From NCBI RefSeq assembly GCF_009917485.1, contig NZ_QZDT01000004.1:62001-126000 (forward strand): a stretch of 64,000 bases of DNA. Direction: 5' to 3'. Below the pieces are notes generated by a model. It searched no databases, was not told the origin of the DNA, and worked only from the letters and a program-made list of their open reading frames with translations. Made by a program: the position numbers and the translations under genes. The number at the start of each line of letters is the position of its first letter. Position 1 is the stretch's first letter. Of the stretch, positions 1-8,133 are shown in pieces. Origin of the DNA: Parablautia muri. Lineage in GTDB: Bacteria > Bacillota > Clostridia > Lachnospirales > Lachnospiraceae.

Positions 1-549
1 TATGCCCAGGGCTATGGGCTAAGGCGGTGGAAGGTTTGACCCGGGTATGCTTTATTGCAGCCCCCAAATATGGTGTTCTGATGACACAGATGCGATAGAG
101 CGCCTTAAGATGCAGGAGGGAACAGCGCTTATTTATCCTTTATCGACAATAGGCGCCCATGTGTCCGACTGCCCGAATCATATGCTGGGAAGGGTAACTC
201 CCTTTGAAACCAGAGGACATGTAGCGCTTGCCGGAATCTTTGGGTATGAATTGGACAAGGGGATTATTATAAAATAGCCTCTTACAGTGAAAACCATTAT
301 TATGACTTATACGGGGTGGTCAGTAAGGATAAAAAGGAAGCTTTATATACGTTTGTTCAGGTACTTAACAGACCGAACAGACACAGTGTAAGGCTGTTTT
401 TGAAAGGTCTTGACCCTGACAGGTGGTACAGGGTAGAGGGTGAAGAAGAATTTTTTACCGGAAATGTGCTGATGAAAGCGGGATATCTGCTTCAGGAATT
501 AGAGGGAGATTTTAAGAGCAGGCTGATTCATATTGTGGAAAGAAAATGA
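1..549 (+). pseudogene. GH36 alpha-galactosidase, 3' remnant, disrupted
   Basis: The translated remnants match the C-terminal third of family GH36 alpha-galactosidases, which release galactose from raffinose-type and galactomannan side chains. In one frame (from about 23) one reads GGGRFDPGM, then CSDDTDAIERLKMQEGT and STIGAHVSDCPNHM, ending FGYELD near 256. The family C-terminus continues in another frame from about 256 (QGDYYKIASYSENHYYD, then KDKKEALYTFVQVLNRP) to the stop at 547-549. In complete enzymes roughly 20-25 residues lie between these blocks, so an out-of-frame internal deletion is inferred. An in-frame TAA at 20-22 just before the GGGRFDPG block is a second lesion. The gene begins left of the window. 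It lies next to a mannoside locus, which suits a former galactomannan role. Family assignment is confident; the deletion size is inferred. Confidence 0.85.
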
Positions 550-576
550 ATTTGAGCTGAATTGACGGAGGGAAAA

Positions 577-1605
577 ATGTCCAAATCGGTTAGGCTTGCA
601 GATATTGCTGCCAAATTAAATGTAAGCACGGTCACAGTGTCCAAGGCATTGTCAGGACAAAAGGGCGTGAGTGACAAGATGCGGGAAAAAATTAAAGGGC
701 TGGCCCAGGAGATGGGGTACCAGCCGCCCGTTAAAGTCAGACTGCCGAAGGATGGCAGGGGCGGCAACATAGGAGTAGTGATTTCAGAAAGATATTTGGA
801 CCAGCAGGAATCCTTTTACTGGAAAATGTATCAGGAGGTAGCCACTGATGCTGTGTCAAAGGAATGCTTCACGCTGCTTGAAATTATAAACCAGCAAAGT
901 GAGCAGGAAAAGGCTATGCCAAAGCTCCTTTTGGAGGATAAGGTGGACGGGCTTATTATAATCGGTCTGTTGAAGGAGGATTATTTAGCCATGATTCAGG
1001 AAAATATCAAGGTTCCGCTGGTGTGCCTGGATTTTTATGACCGCAGGCATGGGTGTGATGCGGTCATTACTGATAATTACTACGGAATGTATCAGCTTAC
1101 CAACCACCTGTTTGAGATGGGACATACGAAAATCGGATACGTGGGAACCCTTTTGTATACGGGCAGCATTACGGACAGGTATTTTGGTTACTGCAAGGCT
1201 TTATTGGAACATGGACAAAAGGTGAGAGAAGACTGGGTGCTTGAGGACAGGAACAGGGATACCGGTTATCGAGAGGAAGGGTTTGCATTTAAGCTTCCGG
1301 AGGAAATGCCTACGGCTTTTGCGTGCAACTGCGATATAACGGCGGGAGTGCTCACAGAGGTTTTACGGGAAAAGGGCTATCGGGTTCCGGAGGATATTTC
1401 AATTGTGGGGTATGATAATTATCTTTATCCCGGCGTGTGCAGTCTGGGGATTACCACTTATGAGGTGGATATAAAGGAAATGGCATATAGAGCCATTCAA
1501 AAATTAATTAAAAGAATGACGGGGGAAGTAAGCAAACAGGGGATTTTGATAGTTGAGGGGCGTATTTTGTTAAAGGAAAGTGTTAAAAGATTAGATCACA
1601 TTTGA
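577..1605 (+). CDS. LacI-family transcriptional regulator
   Basis: This is a LacI/GalR-type repressor of 342 residues, the usual family length. The N-terminal helix-turn-helix (VRLADIAAKLNVSTVTVSKA, about residues 5-24) is followed by the hinge helix and a periplasmic-binding-protein-like sensor domain (GYQPP through the C-terminus, with VVISERYLDQQESFYW and the DISIVGYDN block near residue 275). The ATG at 577 is chosen because GGAGG lies 5-10 bases before it; an upstream TTG at 562 has no such site. It sits just before the mannoside catabolic genes, and a palindrome at 2926-2944 is a candidate operator. The ligand is not identifiable from sequence; a mannoside or galactoside is inferred. 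Confidence 0.9.
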   Translation: MSKSVRLADIAAKLNVSTVTVSKALSGQKGVSDKMREKIKGLAQEMGYQPPVKVRLPKDGRGGNIGVVISERYLDQQESFYWKMYQEVATDAVSKECFTLLEIINQQSEQEKAMPKLLLEDKVDGLIIIGLLKEDYLAMIQENIKVPLVCLDFYDRRHGCDAVITDNYYGMYQLTNHLFEMGHTKIGYVGTLLYTGSITDRYFGYCKALLEHGQKVREDWVLEDRNRDTGYREEGFAFKLPEEMPTAFACNCDITAGVLTEVLREKGYRVPEDISIVGYDNYLYPGVCSLGITTYEVDIKEMAYRAIQKLIKRMTGEVSKQGILIVEGRILLKESVKRLDHI

Positions 1606-1657
1606 CCGTCTGGTAATTGGATAATTCATCTATTATTTTCATCGGAATCACTTTGGT

Positions 1658-1713
1658 TGATTATAATTCATATATGAGAAGAATAATAACGACTCATATT
1701 TGAATTATAATCA
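1658..1713. terminator. AT-rich inverted repeat between convergent lacI- and araC-type genes
   Basis: Arms at 1658-1678 and 1693-1713 are 21-bp reverse complements with one mismatch, separated by 14 bases, and a short T run follows at 1714. It lies between the ends of the convergent LacI and AraC genes, so a bidirectional terminator is the simplest reading. The stem is very AT-rich, so it may be a weak terminator or a protein-binding dyad instead. Confidence 0.5.
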
Positions 1714-1764
1714 TTTTTACGAATGTTGCTATATAAAGCAGATTAAGATATCTATATTCTGATT

Positions 1765-2661
1765 TTAAAGATTCACATGCCTCTTATATTCTAAAGGGGT
1801 AGTCCCATAGTATTTTTTAAACAGAGCTATAAAATGATTGGTATTTTCAATTCCAACCATGTTTCCTATTTCGTGAACCCGGTAGTTGGTAACGAGAAGA
1901 AGATGCGCCCCATGCTCTATTCTTTTTTTATTCAAATACTGTATAGGAGATATATGGTATATGGAGGTAAATTCATGGCACAGCCGATATTTGCTGATAC
2001 CAAAAAGTTTTTCTAAACCATCAAGATGGTAAGGTTCATTAAAATGATTGTCAAACAAATCCTTCATATTTTTTATATAGGCAGGAATTTGAGAAAGAGT
2101 TTCAGGTTCTTCAAGCAAGGAAATGATAAATTGTGTAATGATACGATTTAACAAATCGGAAATAGTTAATTGACGGCGGAAAGAATAAGGAGAAGGCACT
2201 GATAAAAGGAGTTCCAAGCAAAGAGCAGTCTCAGAAAAACGGGTTATTTGCATAAGGAGAGGAGCGGAAGTTGGAATAAGTCTGCTATAATAAGAAAAAT
2301 TATCCCCGCTACAAAAAAAGACCTGGTATTCCCAGGGGGAGGCTGCGATATCAAAATGAATCTTCTGATGACAGTCAAGGAAAAGAAGGGAGGAGCCATT
2401 TAAAGAAAATATCTGATGATTCACTGTGAGCTTTCCACATCCCTTTTTGGTATATAAAAAAAGATAGCAGTCCATGGGGGCGATATCAAATGTCCATGGG
2501 AAAGCGGCTTTTATAGTTCCGGAAGATAGCAGATAGAGTAAAGGAGAGGGGGAAGGTATTTCCTGATCCGGAACTTGTCCAAGAAATTCCTCGGGGGCAT
2601 GGGAAGGAGCGAGCTTAGGAGGGGTTGTTAAAGATGATAAAAAGGAAACTTTCAGGTTCAT
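1765..2661 (-). CDS. AraC-family transcriptional regulator
   Basis: The 298-residue protein has an N-terminal cupin-like sensing half (about residues 50-130, with KKGCGKLTVNHQIFSL) and a C-terminal AraC/XylS double helix-turn-helix (about 195-295). Recognisable parts are DLFDNHFNEPYHLDGLEKLF, FGISKYRLCHEF, the YLNKKRIEHGAHLLL linker helix and the closing HFIALFKKYYGTTPLEYKR signature. The minus-strand start has GGAGG seven bases upstream. It is convergent with the LacI gene and transcribed away from the epimerase operon, so it could regulate that operon from the shared 480-bp intergenic region. Sugar specificity is not visible. Confidence 0.9.
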   Translation of the reverse strand: MNLKVSFLSSLTTPPKLAPSHAPEEFLGQVPDQEIPSPSPLLYLLSSGTIKAAFPWTFDIAPMDCYLFLYTKKGCGKLTVNHQIFSLNGSSLLFLDCHQKIHFDIAASPWEYQVFFCSGDNFSYYSRLIPTSAPLLMQITRFSETALCLELLLSVPSPYSFRRQLTISDLLNRIITQFIISLLEEPETLSQIPAYIKNMKDLFDNHFNEPYHLDGLEKLFGISKYRLCHEFTSIYHISPIQYLNKKRIEHGAHLLLVTNYRVHEIGNMVGIENTNHFIALFKKYYGTTPLEYKRHVNL

Positions 2662-2771
2662 GATTAACCTCCGTGGTTAGACAGGGATGATGGATTTTGT
2701 GTTTATGATAATGATACCAAATATTTTATGTGCGAAACAACTATAAATTTTTATAAATCAAGGGGTTATCC

Positions 2772-2889
2772 GTTACTTTTCACAGGTTAGCCAATAAAAC
2801 AGCTTGGAAAAAACAAATATTCCAAAAGGAACCCTTGGAAAAACGTCACGCATTTATGCGTGTGCGCTTAGGTGAGGTTCTTTCGAACC
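2772..2889 (+). repeat. Truncated copy of MITE-like palindromic element
   Basis: This stretch repeats the left half of the element at 16123-16316: the same terminal sequence GTTACTTTTCACAGGTTAGC (2772-2791), then near-identical sequence through CAAATATTCCAAAAGGAACC and GGTTCTTTCGAACC. The right half and its terminal inverted repeat are absent. It occupies much of the 480-bp gap between the AraC gene and the epimerase. Confidence 0.8.
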
Positions 2890-2925
2890 AAAAGGGCATC
2901 TGATGTGATGGACTGATAACCAGCG

Positions 2926-2965
2926 ATTGGTATTGAATGCCAATGGATTTCAGTATGTATATAAT
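2926..2965 (+). promoter_or_regulatory. Candidate operator and -10 of the mannoside operon
   Basis: A 19-bp palindrome with one mismatched pair (arms ATTGG and CCAAT at 2926-2944) lies 15 bases before a consensus -10 TATAAT (2960-2965). A convincing -35 is not visible; ATGCCA at 2937-2942 has the right spacing. The rest of the gap to the epimerase (2966-3124) is very AT-rich with repeated TTAAGTTA/AATTAGGT words and no gene. Operator function for the LacI protein is inferred. Confidence 0.4.
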
Positions 2966-3140
2966 GTTAAAAAATGCCATATGAAATTTGTGCAAAACGT
3001 GGAAATATGTGGGCGGTACAATTTTAATATATAAAAAGCAAGAATAAGTGATGAATTAGAAGTTAAGTTAAATATAATTAAAATTAGGTTATAAATAGAT
3101 TAATTTAAGTTAGTAATTAGGTAAAAGGAGGTGGTTGCAA

Positions 3141-4304
3141 ATGTTGACGGAAGAAGTAAAGATTCATTTAACGGAAAAGATTATTCCCTTTTGGAAAGGG
3201 CTGCGTGATCATGAATTTGGCGGCTATTATGGGTATATGGATTATGACCTTAAGCTTGACAAAAAGGCGGTGAAGGGATGCATTCTAAACAGCCGTATCC
3301 TATGGTTTTTTTCTAATGCGTATATGCTACTTAAGGATGAAAGCCTTTTAAAGGAGGCGGAGCATGGATTTGCTTTCATGAAAAAATATTGTATGGACCA
3401 GGAGAACGGGGGTATTTTCTGGTCCATTCAGTATAACGGAGAGCCGGAGGATACCACAAAGCATACATACAACCAGGCTTTTTCCATTTATGCCCTTTCT
3501 TCTTATTATGATGCATCCGGAAAGGAAGAAGCGCTTAATATGGCAAAAGAGCTGTTCCGCTTGATTGAAACAAGGTGCAGGGACGAAATTGGATATAAGG
3601 AGGCTTTTGACAGGGAGTTTCATGAGGTTGAGAATGACAAGCTTTCCGAAAACGGGGTTATGGCGGATAAAACCATGAACACCCTGCTGCATGTGTTTGA
3701 AGCATACACAGAGCTCTACAGGGTTTCAAAAATGCCTGAGGTGAAAGAACGGCTTGCATGGATGATGGATATATTTGCAGAAAAAGTTTATAATCCTTTG
3801 CTGCACAGGCAGGAAGTATTCTTTGATGCCCAGATGAATTCTATCCTTGACTTACATTCCTATGGGCATGACATTGAAACAGCATGGCTGATTGACAGGG
3901 GTGTGGAAGTTTTAGGTGAGAAGAAGTATGAAGAAAAAATGAAGCCCATTACAGAGGATTTGACCGGGCAGATTTACCAGGTGGCTTTTGACGGACATTC
4001 CCTTGCCAATGAATGTGAAAAGGGTGTAGTCAACGAACATAGAGTCTGGTGGGTGCAGGCGGAGGGTGTGGTGGGTTTTTTGAACGGATGGCAAAAAAAT
4101 CCTGACAAGACCCAATACCTTAAAGCGGCGGAAAGCATATGGGAATTTATTAAAGAACATGTGATGGATAAACGGGAAGGTTCGGAGTGGTTCTGGGAAG
4201 TGGATGCTCAGGGAAGGCCTTATGAAGGAAGACCGATTGTGGAACCATGGAAATGCCCATATCACAACGGTAGAATGTGTCTGGAAGTATTGAAACGAAA
4301 TTAG
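3141..4304 (+). CDS. Cellobiose 2-epimerase
   Basis: This N-acylglucosamine 2-epimerase-superfamily protein (387 residues, the usual size) converts the reducing-end residue of beta-1,4-disaccharides. In mannan pathways it turns mannobiose into mannosyl-glucose for the neighbouring phosphorylase. The (alpha/alpha)6-barrel signatures are present: SRILWFFSNAY near residue 50, KHTYNQAFSIYALSSYY near 110, SYGHDIETAWL near 250, RVWWVQAEGVVGF near 300 and WKCPYHNGRM near the end, with the His residues expected in the active site. I chose ATG 3141 because AAGGAGG lies nine bases upstream; a TTG at 3135 is too close. It is the first gene of the operon. Specificity between cellobiose and mannobiose cannot be read from sequence, but context favours mannobiose. 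Confidence 0.9.
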   Translation: MLTEEVKIHLTEKIIPFWKGLRDHEFGGYYGYMDYDLKLDKKAVKGCILNSRILWFFSNAYMLLKDESLLKEAEHGFAFMKKYCMDQENGGIFWSIQYNGEPEDTTKHTYNQAFSIYALSSYYDASGKEEALNMAKELFRLIETRCRDEIGYKEAFDREFHEVENDKLSENGVMADKTMNTLLHVFEAYTELYRVSKMPEVKERLAWMMDIFAEKVYNPLLHRQEVFFDAQMNSILDLHSYGHDIETAWLIDRGVEVLGEKKYEEKMKPITEDLTGQIYQVAFDGHSLANECEKGVVNEHRVWWVQAEGVVGFLNGWQKNPDKTQYLKAAESIWEFIKEHVMDKREGSEWFWEVDAQGRPYEGRPIVEPWKCPYHNGRMCLEVLKRN

Positions 4305-4404
4305 CAGCTAACAAAAATAGTGGGTATCCGTTTCTTACCATGAGAAAAACTGTAAATCAATTATATCCCGGGTATATGAAACGGAACACGGAAATGAGGT
4401 ATGG

Positions 4405-5583
4405 ATGTTACACGAAAAATATTATGAAGAATTCAAAAAATACGAAGCATTGATTAACAGGAAAAACCAGGTGGACCCGGACTTTTACAATGGGGTTTAT
4501 GATAAATATGTGTACCCGGTTCTCACAAGGGAGCATATTCCGCTTACCTGGCAGTATGATTTGAACCCTGAGACCAACCCGTATTTTATGAAAAGACTTG
4601 GGGTCAATGCGGTTATGAACTCAGGCGCTATTGCGCTAAACGGAAAGTTCTATCTGATCGCCAGAATTGAAGGGGATGACAGAAAATCATTTTTTGGAGT
4701 AGCGGAGAGCGACAATGGGGTGGATGGATTTAAGTTTTGGGATTATCCGATTCAGCTGCCGGATACCTGTCCGGAGGAGACGAATGTGTATGATATGCGT
4801 CTGACAAAGCATGAGGACGGATACATTTATGGCGTTTTCTGTTCGGAGAGCAAGGATACATCGGTCAATGACCTTTCCGCAGCAGTTGCGGCGGCTGGTA
4901 TTGTTAGGACAAAGGATTTAAAAACCTGGGAGAGGCTGCCCAATCTGGTTACATTAAATTCCCCCCAGCAGAGAAACGTAGTTCTTCATCCGGAGTTTGT
5001 AGACGGGAAGTATGCTTTTTACACCAGGCCAATGGATGATTTTATAGAAACAGGTTCAGGCGGCGGCATTGGTTTTGGCCTTTGTTATGATATTACCCAT
5101 GCGGTCATTGATGAGGAAAAAATGACCAGTCTGCGGAAATACCACACCATAACCGAAGCGAAAAACGGCGCCGGTGCGGTTCCAATTCGGACTGACAAAG
5201 GTTGGATCCATATTGCCCATGGAGTAAGGAATACTGCGGCAGGACTTCGCTATGTGATATATGCCTTTGCCACAGATTTAGAAGACCCTTCCAAGGTGAT
5301 TGCAGAGCCCTCCGGTCTTTTGATTGGACCAAGAGGGGATGAAAGGGTAGGAGATGTATCCAATGTCGTATTTACCAATGGTGCGATTGCAAGGGATAAT
5401 GGAGAGGTTTATATCTATTATGCGGCCAGCGATACCCGTATGCACGTAGCGGTAACGACCATAGATAAGCTCATTGATTATGTGTTCCATACACCTAAGG
5501 ACCCGCTTCGCAGTGTGGAATGTGTGACGCAGAGATGTGAGCTGATTCAAAAAAATCTGAAAATTTTAAAACAGGAAGCATAA
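4405..5583 (+). CDS. GH130 4-O-beta-D-mannosyl-D-glucose phosphorylase
   Basis: The 392-residue protein is a GH130 subfamily-1-type phosphorylase, which phosphorolyses mannosyl-glucose to mannose-1-phosphate and glucose in the cytoplasm. The catalytic acid Asp lies in [14 protein letters not shown] (Asp130, the position known from the Bacteroides enzyme). Phosphate-binding Arg/His regions are seen in [23 protein letters not shown] and [13 protein letters not shown]. It follows the epimerase after 100 bases, completing the mannobiose-epimerase-phosphorylase route. The start ATG overlaps a weak GAGGT site. The length near 390 and long N-terminal helix support subfamily 1 over the shorter oligosaccharide phosphorylases. 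Confidence 0.9.
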   Translation: MLHEKYYEEFKKYEALINRKNQVDPDFYNGVYDKYVYPVLTREHIPLTWQYDLNPETNPYFMKRLGVNAVMNSGAIALNGKFYLIARIEGDDRKSFFGVAESDNGVDGFKFWDYPIQLPDTCPEETNVYDMRLTKHEDGYIYGVFCSESKDTSVNDLSAAVAAAGIVRTKDLKTWERLPNLVTLNSPQQRNVVLHPEFVDGKYAFYTRPMDDFIETGSGGGIGFGLCYDITHAVIDEEKMTSLRKYHTITEAKNGAGAVPIRTDKGWIHIAHGVRNTAAGLRYVIYAFATDLEDPSKVIAEPSGLLIGPRGDERVGDVSNVVFTNGAIARDNGEVYIYYAASDTRMHVAVTTIDKLIDYVFHTPKDPLRSVECVTQRCELIQKNLKILKQEA

Positions 5584-5626
5584 GAATGGCTGTAATATGA
5601 TTTTGCTGATAAAATATTGTTAATTT

Positions 5627-5674
5627 GTGCCTGCGACCCAATTTGCGGGTCGCAGGCAAGAATAGGGGATTAAG
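5627..5674 (+). repeat. Leader repeat, copy 1 (before GH130 gene)
   Basis: This is a copy of the recurrent leader element whose core is AAATTTGCGGGC followed by GGCAAGAATGGAGGAT. Here it forms a perfect 11-bp hairpin (5629-5639 with 5647-5657, seven-base loop) and ends in AATAGGGGATTAAG at the start codon. See also 8083, 25997, 31722, 37724 and 52423. Confidence 0.75.
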
Positions 5675-6697
5675 ATGAGTGAAATAAAAATGATAGCGCC
5701 GGCAGTGAAAAACGTGCCCTGGCAGGAAAGGCCGGAAGGGATCAAGGATGCGCCGGTTTGGAGATATACGGAAAATCCAATTATAGGAAGAAACCCGGTT
5801 AAGGGCGTGGCAAGAATTTTTAACAGTGCGGTAATGCCTTATGGGGATGAATTTATCGGTGTATTCAGAGGCGAACAGACCAACGGGATTCCCTATATTT
5901 ACATGGGAAGAAGCAAAGATGCCATTCATTGGGACTTTGACGAAAATAAAATTCCCTTTGTGGATGAAGAAGGGAACCCCTTTATGCCGAAATATGCTTA
6001 TGACCCAAGGCTGGTGAAGGTTGAGGATACTTATTACATCATCTGGTGCCAGGATTTTTATGGGGCAGCGATTGGCATGGCAAAGACCACAGATTTTAAA
6101 ACCTTTACAAGGCTTGAAAACCCGTTTCTGCCTTTTAACAGGAATGCGGTTTTATTCCCAAGAAAGATAAACGGTAATTTTGTAATGCTAAGCCGTCCGT
6201 CCGACAGTGGCCATACGCCTTTTGGAGATATTTTTATCAGTGAAAGTCCTGACCTGACTTTTTGGGGAAAGCACAGACATGTGATGGGCAAAGGGAATGA
6301 ATGGTGGGAATCTCTGAAAATCGGCGGCGGAGCGGCTCCTATCGAAACCTCTGAAGGGTGGCTTTTGTTTTATCATGGGGTAAGCGGAACCTGTAACGGC
6401 TATGTTTATTCCATTGGAGGAGCGATTTTGGACCTAGATAATCCGTCCATTGTGAAATACAGGTGCGAAAACTTTTTGATCACACCGGAAGAATGGTATG
6501 AGGAAAGAGGATTTGTGCCTAATGTGTGTTTCCCGTGCGCTACGATTCATGATTCGGAAAGCGGCAGAATTGCGATTTACTATGGCTGTGCCGACAGTTA
6601 TGTAGGACTTGCGTTTACACAGTTTGAGGATATTGTGGCTTATATTAAGGGGCATAGTGTGGTGACGGAGTCGGATACGGAATTAGGAAAAAGATAG
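5675..6697 (+). CDS. GH130 beta-1,4-mannooligosaccharide phosphorylase
   Basis: This 340-residue GH130 subfamily-2-type enzyme releases mannose-1-phosphate from the non-reducing end of beta-1,4-manno-oligosaccharides. The catalytic Asp is in KYAYDPRLV (Asp110). Other family blocks are VARIFNSAV, FRGEQTNGIPYIYMGRS, NRNAVLFPRKI, SRPSDSGHTPFGDI and LLFYHGVSGTCNGYVYS. It is about 50 residues shorter than the upstream GH130 protein, as expected for this subfamily. It trims oligosaccharides down to mannobiose, which then enters the epimerase and mannosyl-glucose phosphorylase route. Translation starts directly after leader-repeat copy 1, whose hairpin could separate its expression from the upstream genes. 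Confidence 0.9.
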   Translation: MSEIKMIAPAVKNVPWQERPEGIKDAPVWRYTENPIIGRNPVKGVARIFNSAVMPYGDEFIGVFRGEQTNGIPYIYMGRSKDAIHWDFDENKIPFVDEEGNPFMPKYAYDPRLVKVEDTYYIIWCQDFYGAAIGMAKTTDFKTFTRLENPFLPFNRNAVLFPRKINGNFVMLSRPSDSGHTPFGDIFISESPDLTFWGKHRHVMGKGNEWWESLKIGGGAAPIETSEGWLLFYHGVSGTCNGYVYSIGGAILDLDNPSIVKYRCENFLITPEEWYEERGFVPNVCFPCATIHDSESGRIAIYYGCADSYVGLAFTQFEDIVAYIKGHSVVTESDTELGKR

Positions 6698-6714
6698 GGA
6701 AAAATAACTTATAA

Positions 6715-6776
6715 AGGGCTGTGGTATCTACGATTGAATCATCTGTATCAAGAGTGGTTAGCGGCCCTGGTTTTTT
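6715..6776 (+). terminator. Possible weak terminator after GH130 gene
   Basis: A short G-C stem (AGGGC 6715-6719 with GCCCT 6764-6768) encloses a long loop and is followed by TTTTTT at 6771-6776. The loop is too long for a confident intrinsic terminator. Confidence 0.3.
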
Positions 6777-6821
6777 GCTTCAAAACATTTCATTACAAAA
6801 GAGTGGAAGGAGAAGATTTGC

Positions 6822-7976
6822 GTGGAAGATGTCAGGGGATTGCTTAACAGAGGAAATTGGCATAGACTAAAAAAATGTATGAAAAAAGCAAAGCAGGGTA
6901 AAAAAATAATGACAAGTTTTTTGGGTGGATCGATTACCCAGGGAAGTCTTTCTTCTTCGTTGGAATTGTGTTATGCTTATCTTGTATTTGAATGGTGGAA
7001 AAAGAAGTTCCCACAGTCGGAAATCAAATTGATCAATGCCGGGATTGGCGGAACCACTTCACAGTTCGGAGCGGCCAGGGTAAAGGAACACTTGCTGAAA
7101 TATAATCCTGATTTTATTTTGATAGAATTTGCAGTAAACGATGAAAATTCGGAATTTTTTGAGGAAACCTATGAAGGCCTTATCAGAAAAACGTATGGGG
7201 ATGTCTGTGCGCCTGCTATCCTGCTGATGAACAATGTCAGATATGATGATGGAACCAATGCGGAGGAAAGGCATGTTAAAGTGGCAAGGGCTTATGACCT
7301 TCCTATGGTGAGTATGAAAAGCGCCATCTGGCCGGATATAGAATCAGGCCGCATAAGTGGAAGCAGCATATCGCCGGACGGGCTGCACCCCAATGACAGA
7401 GGGCATGCGCTTGTGGCTGGGGCGGTGATTGCTTTTTTGGAGAAAGTATTTTTGGAAATGGATAAGGAGGAGGCGCCGGCCTGTTTCGAGGCGGGAGCGC
7501 TGCCCGTTCCAATTACGGCCAATGCCTATGAAAATGCCATTCGGTATCAAAACGATAATTTCACGCCGCAGTTAAATGGTTTTGAGGCGGATTTATCACC
7601 TCAAAATGGTATTGCGGACATCTTTAAAAAGGGATGGTGCGCTTTTCGGGAAGGAGATAAAGTGAGGTTTGAAGTAGATGGCACGGAGATAGCGGTGCAG
7701 TACAGAAAATCTGTGCATAAGCCGGCGCCGGTGGCCAAAGCCGTAGTGGATGGAAAAGAAGACGATGCGGTAATTTTAGATGGAAATTTTGAGGAAGACT
7801 GGGGAGACTGCCTGTATATTGACACCGTAGGAAGACACATGGAAACAGGTAAACATACGGTAGAGCTTGCGATCATAAAGGCTCATGAAGATGACGCGGT
7901 GCCTTTTTACCTGGTGTCCGTCATAGTTTCCGGGCCGTGCGGTTTGCAGCAGGACGCAAACTTTTTACTACAATAA
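6822..7976 (+). CDS. SGNH/GDSL esterase, possible mannan O-acetylesterase
   Basis: The N-terminal SGNH hydrolase domain (about residues 1-215) shows block I SFLGGSITQGS with the nucleophile Ser, block II GIGGTTSQFGAARV, block III EFAVND and block V DGLHPNDRGHA with the catalytic Asp/His. A C-terminal domain (about 235-384) looks like a beta-sandwich, possibly carbohydrate binding. SGNH followed by a CBM-like domain inside a mannoside operon recalls the CE17 acetylmannan esterase described from Roseburia intestinalis; I infer the same role here, stripping acetyl groups so the GH130 enzymes can act. No signal peptide is seen, so it is probably cytoplasmic. The start is GTG 6822 with GGAAGGA upstream. 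Its stop codon lies inside a dispersed repeat. Confidence 0.75.
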   Translation: MEDVRGLLNRGNWHRLKKCMKKAKQGKKIMTSFLGGSITQGSLSSSLELCYAYLVFEWWKKKFPQSEIKLINAGIGGTTSQFGAARVKEHLLKYNPDFILIEFAVNDENSEFFEETYEGLIRKTYGDVCAPAILLMNNVRYDDGTNAEERHVKVARAYDLPMVSMKSAIWPDIESGRISGSSISPDGLHPNDRGHALVAGAVIAFLEKVFLEMDKEEAPACFEAGALPVPITANAYENAIRYQNDNFTPQLNGFEADLSPQNGIADIFKKGWCAFREGDKVRFEVDGTEIAVQYRKSVHKPAPVAKAVVDGKEDDAVILDGNFEEDWGDCLYIDTVGRHMETGKHTVELAIIKAHEDDAVPFYLVSVIVSGPCGLQQDANFLLQ

Positions 7977-8010
7977 ACTGGTCAGCGAAGGGTGGCAACG
8001 TTTGCTTGCG
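7966..8010 (+). repeat. Dispersed AATAAGCCGGCT element, copy 1
   Basis: It begins TACTACAATAAACTGGTCAG and overlaps the last codons and stop of the esterase gene. It matches the copy at 27755-27800 closely and those at 41220, 46264, 48420 and 57771 more loosely. Confidence 0.65.
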
Positions 8011-8082
8011 GTATACGGAGGATATAGAAATGAGATGGCCCTTTGGTAAATGCTTACAGTGAGGATTGCCGGCCATAGGAAG

Positions 8083-8133
8083 GCGTGGCATAAATTTGCG
8101 GGCTGTCCGCAAGAATGGAGGATGAAGATTAAG
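8083..8133 (+). repeat. Leader repeat, copy 2 (before manA)
   Basis: The core AAATTTGCGGGC (8092-8103) and AAGAATGGAGGAT (8111-8123) match the leader family. The inner hairpin TTGCGG/CCGCAA replaces the long stem seen in copy 1. It ends at the manA ribosome binding site. Confidence 0.7.
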
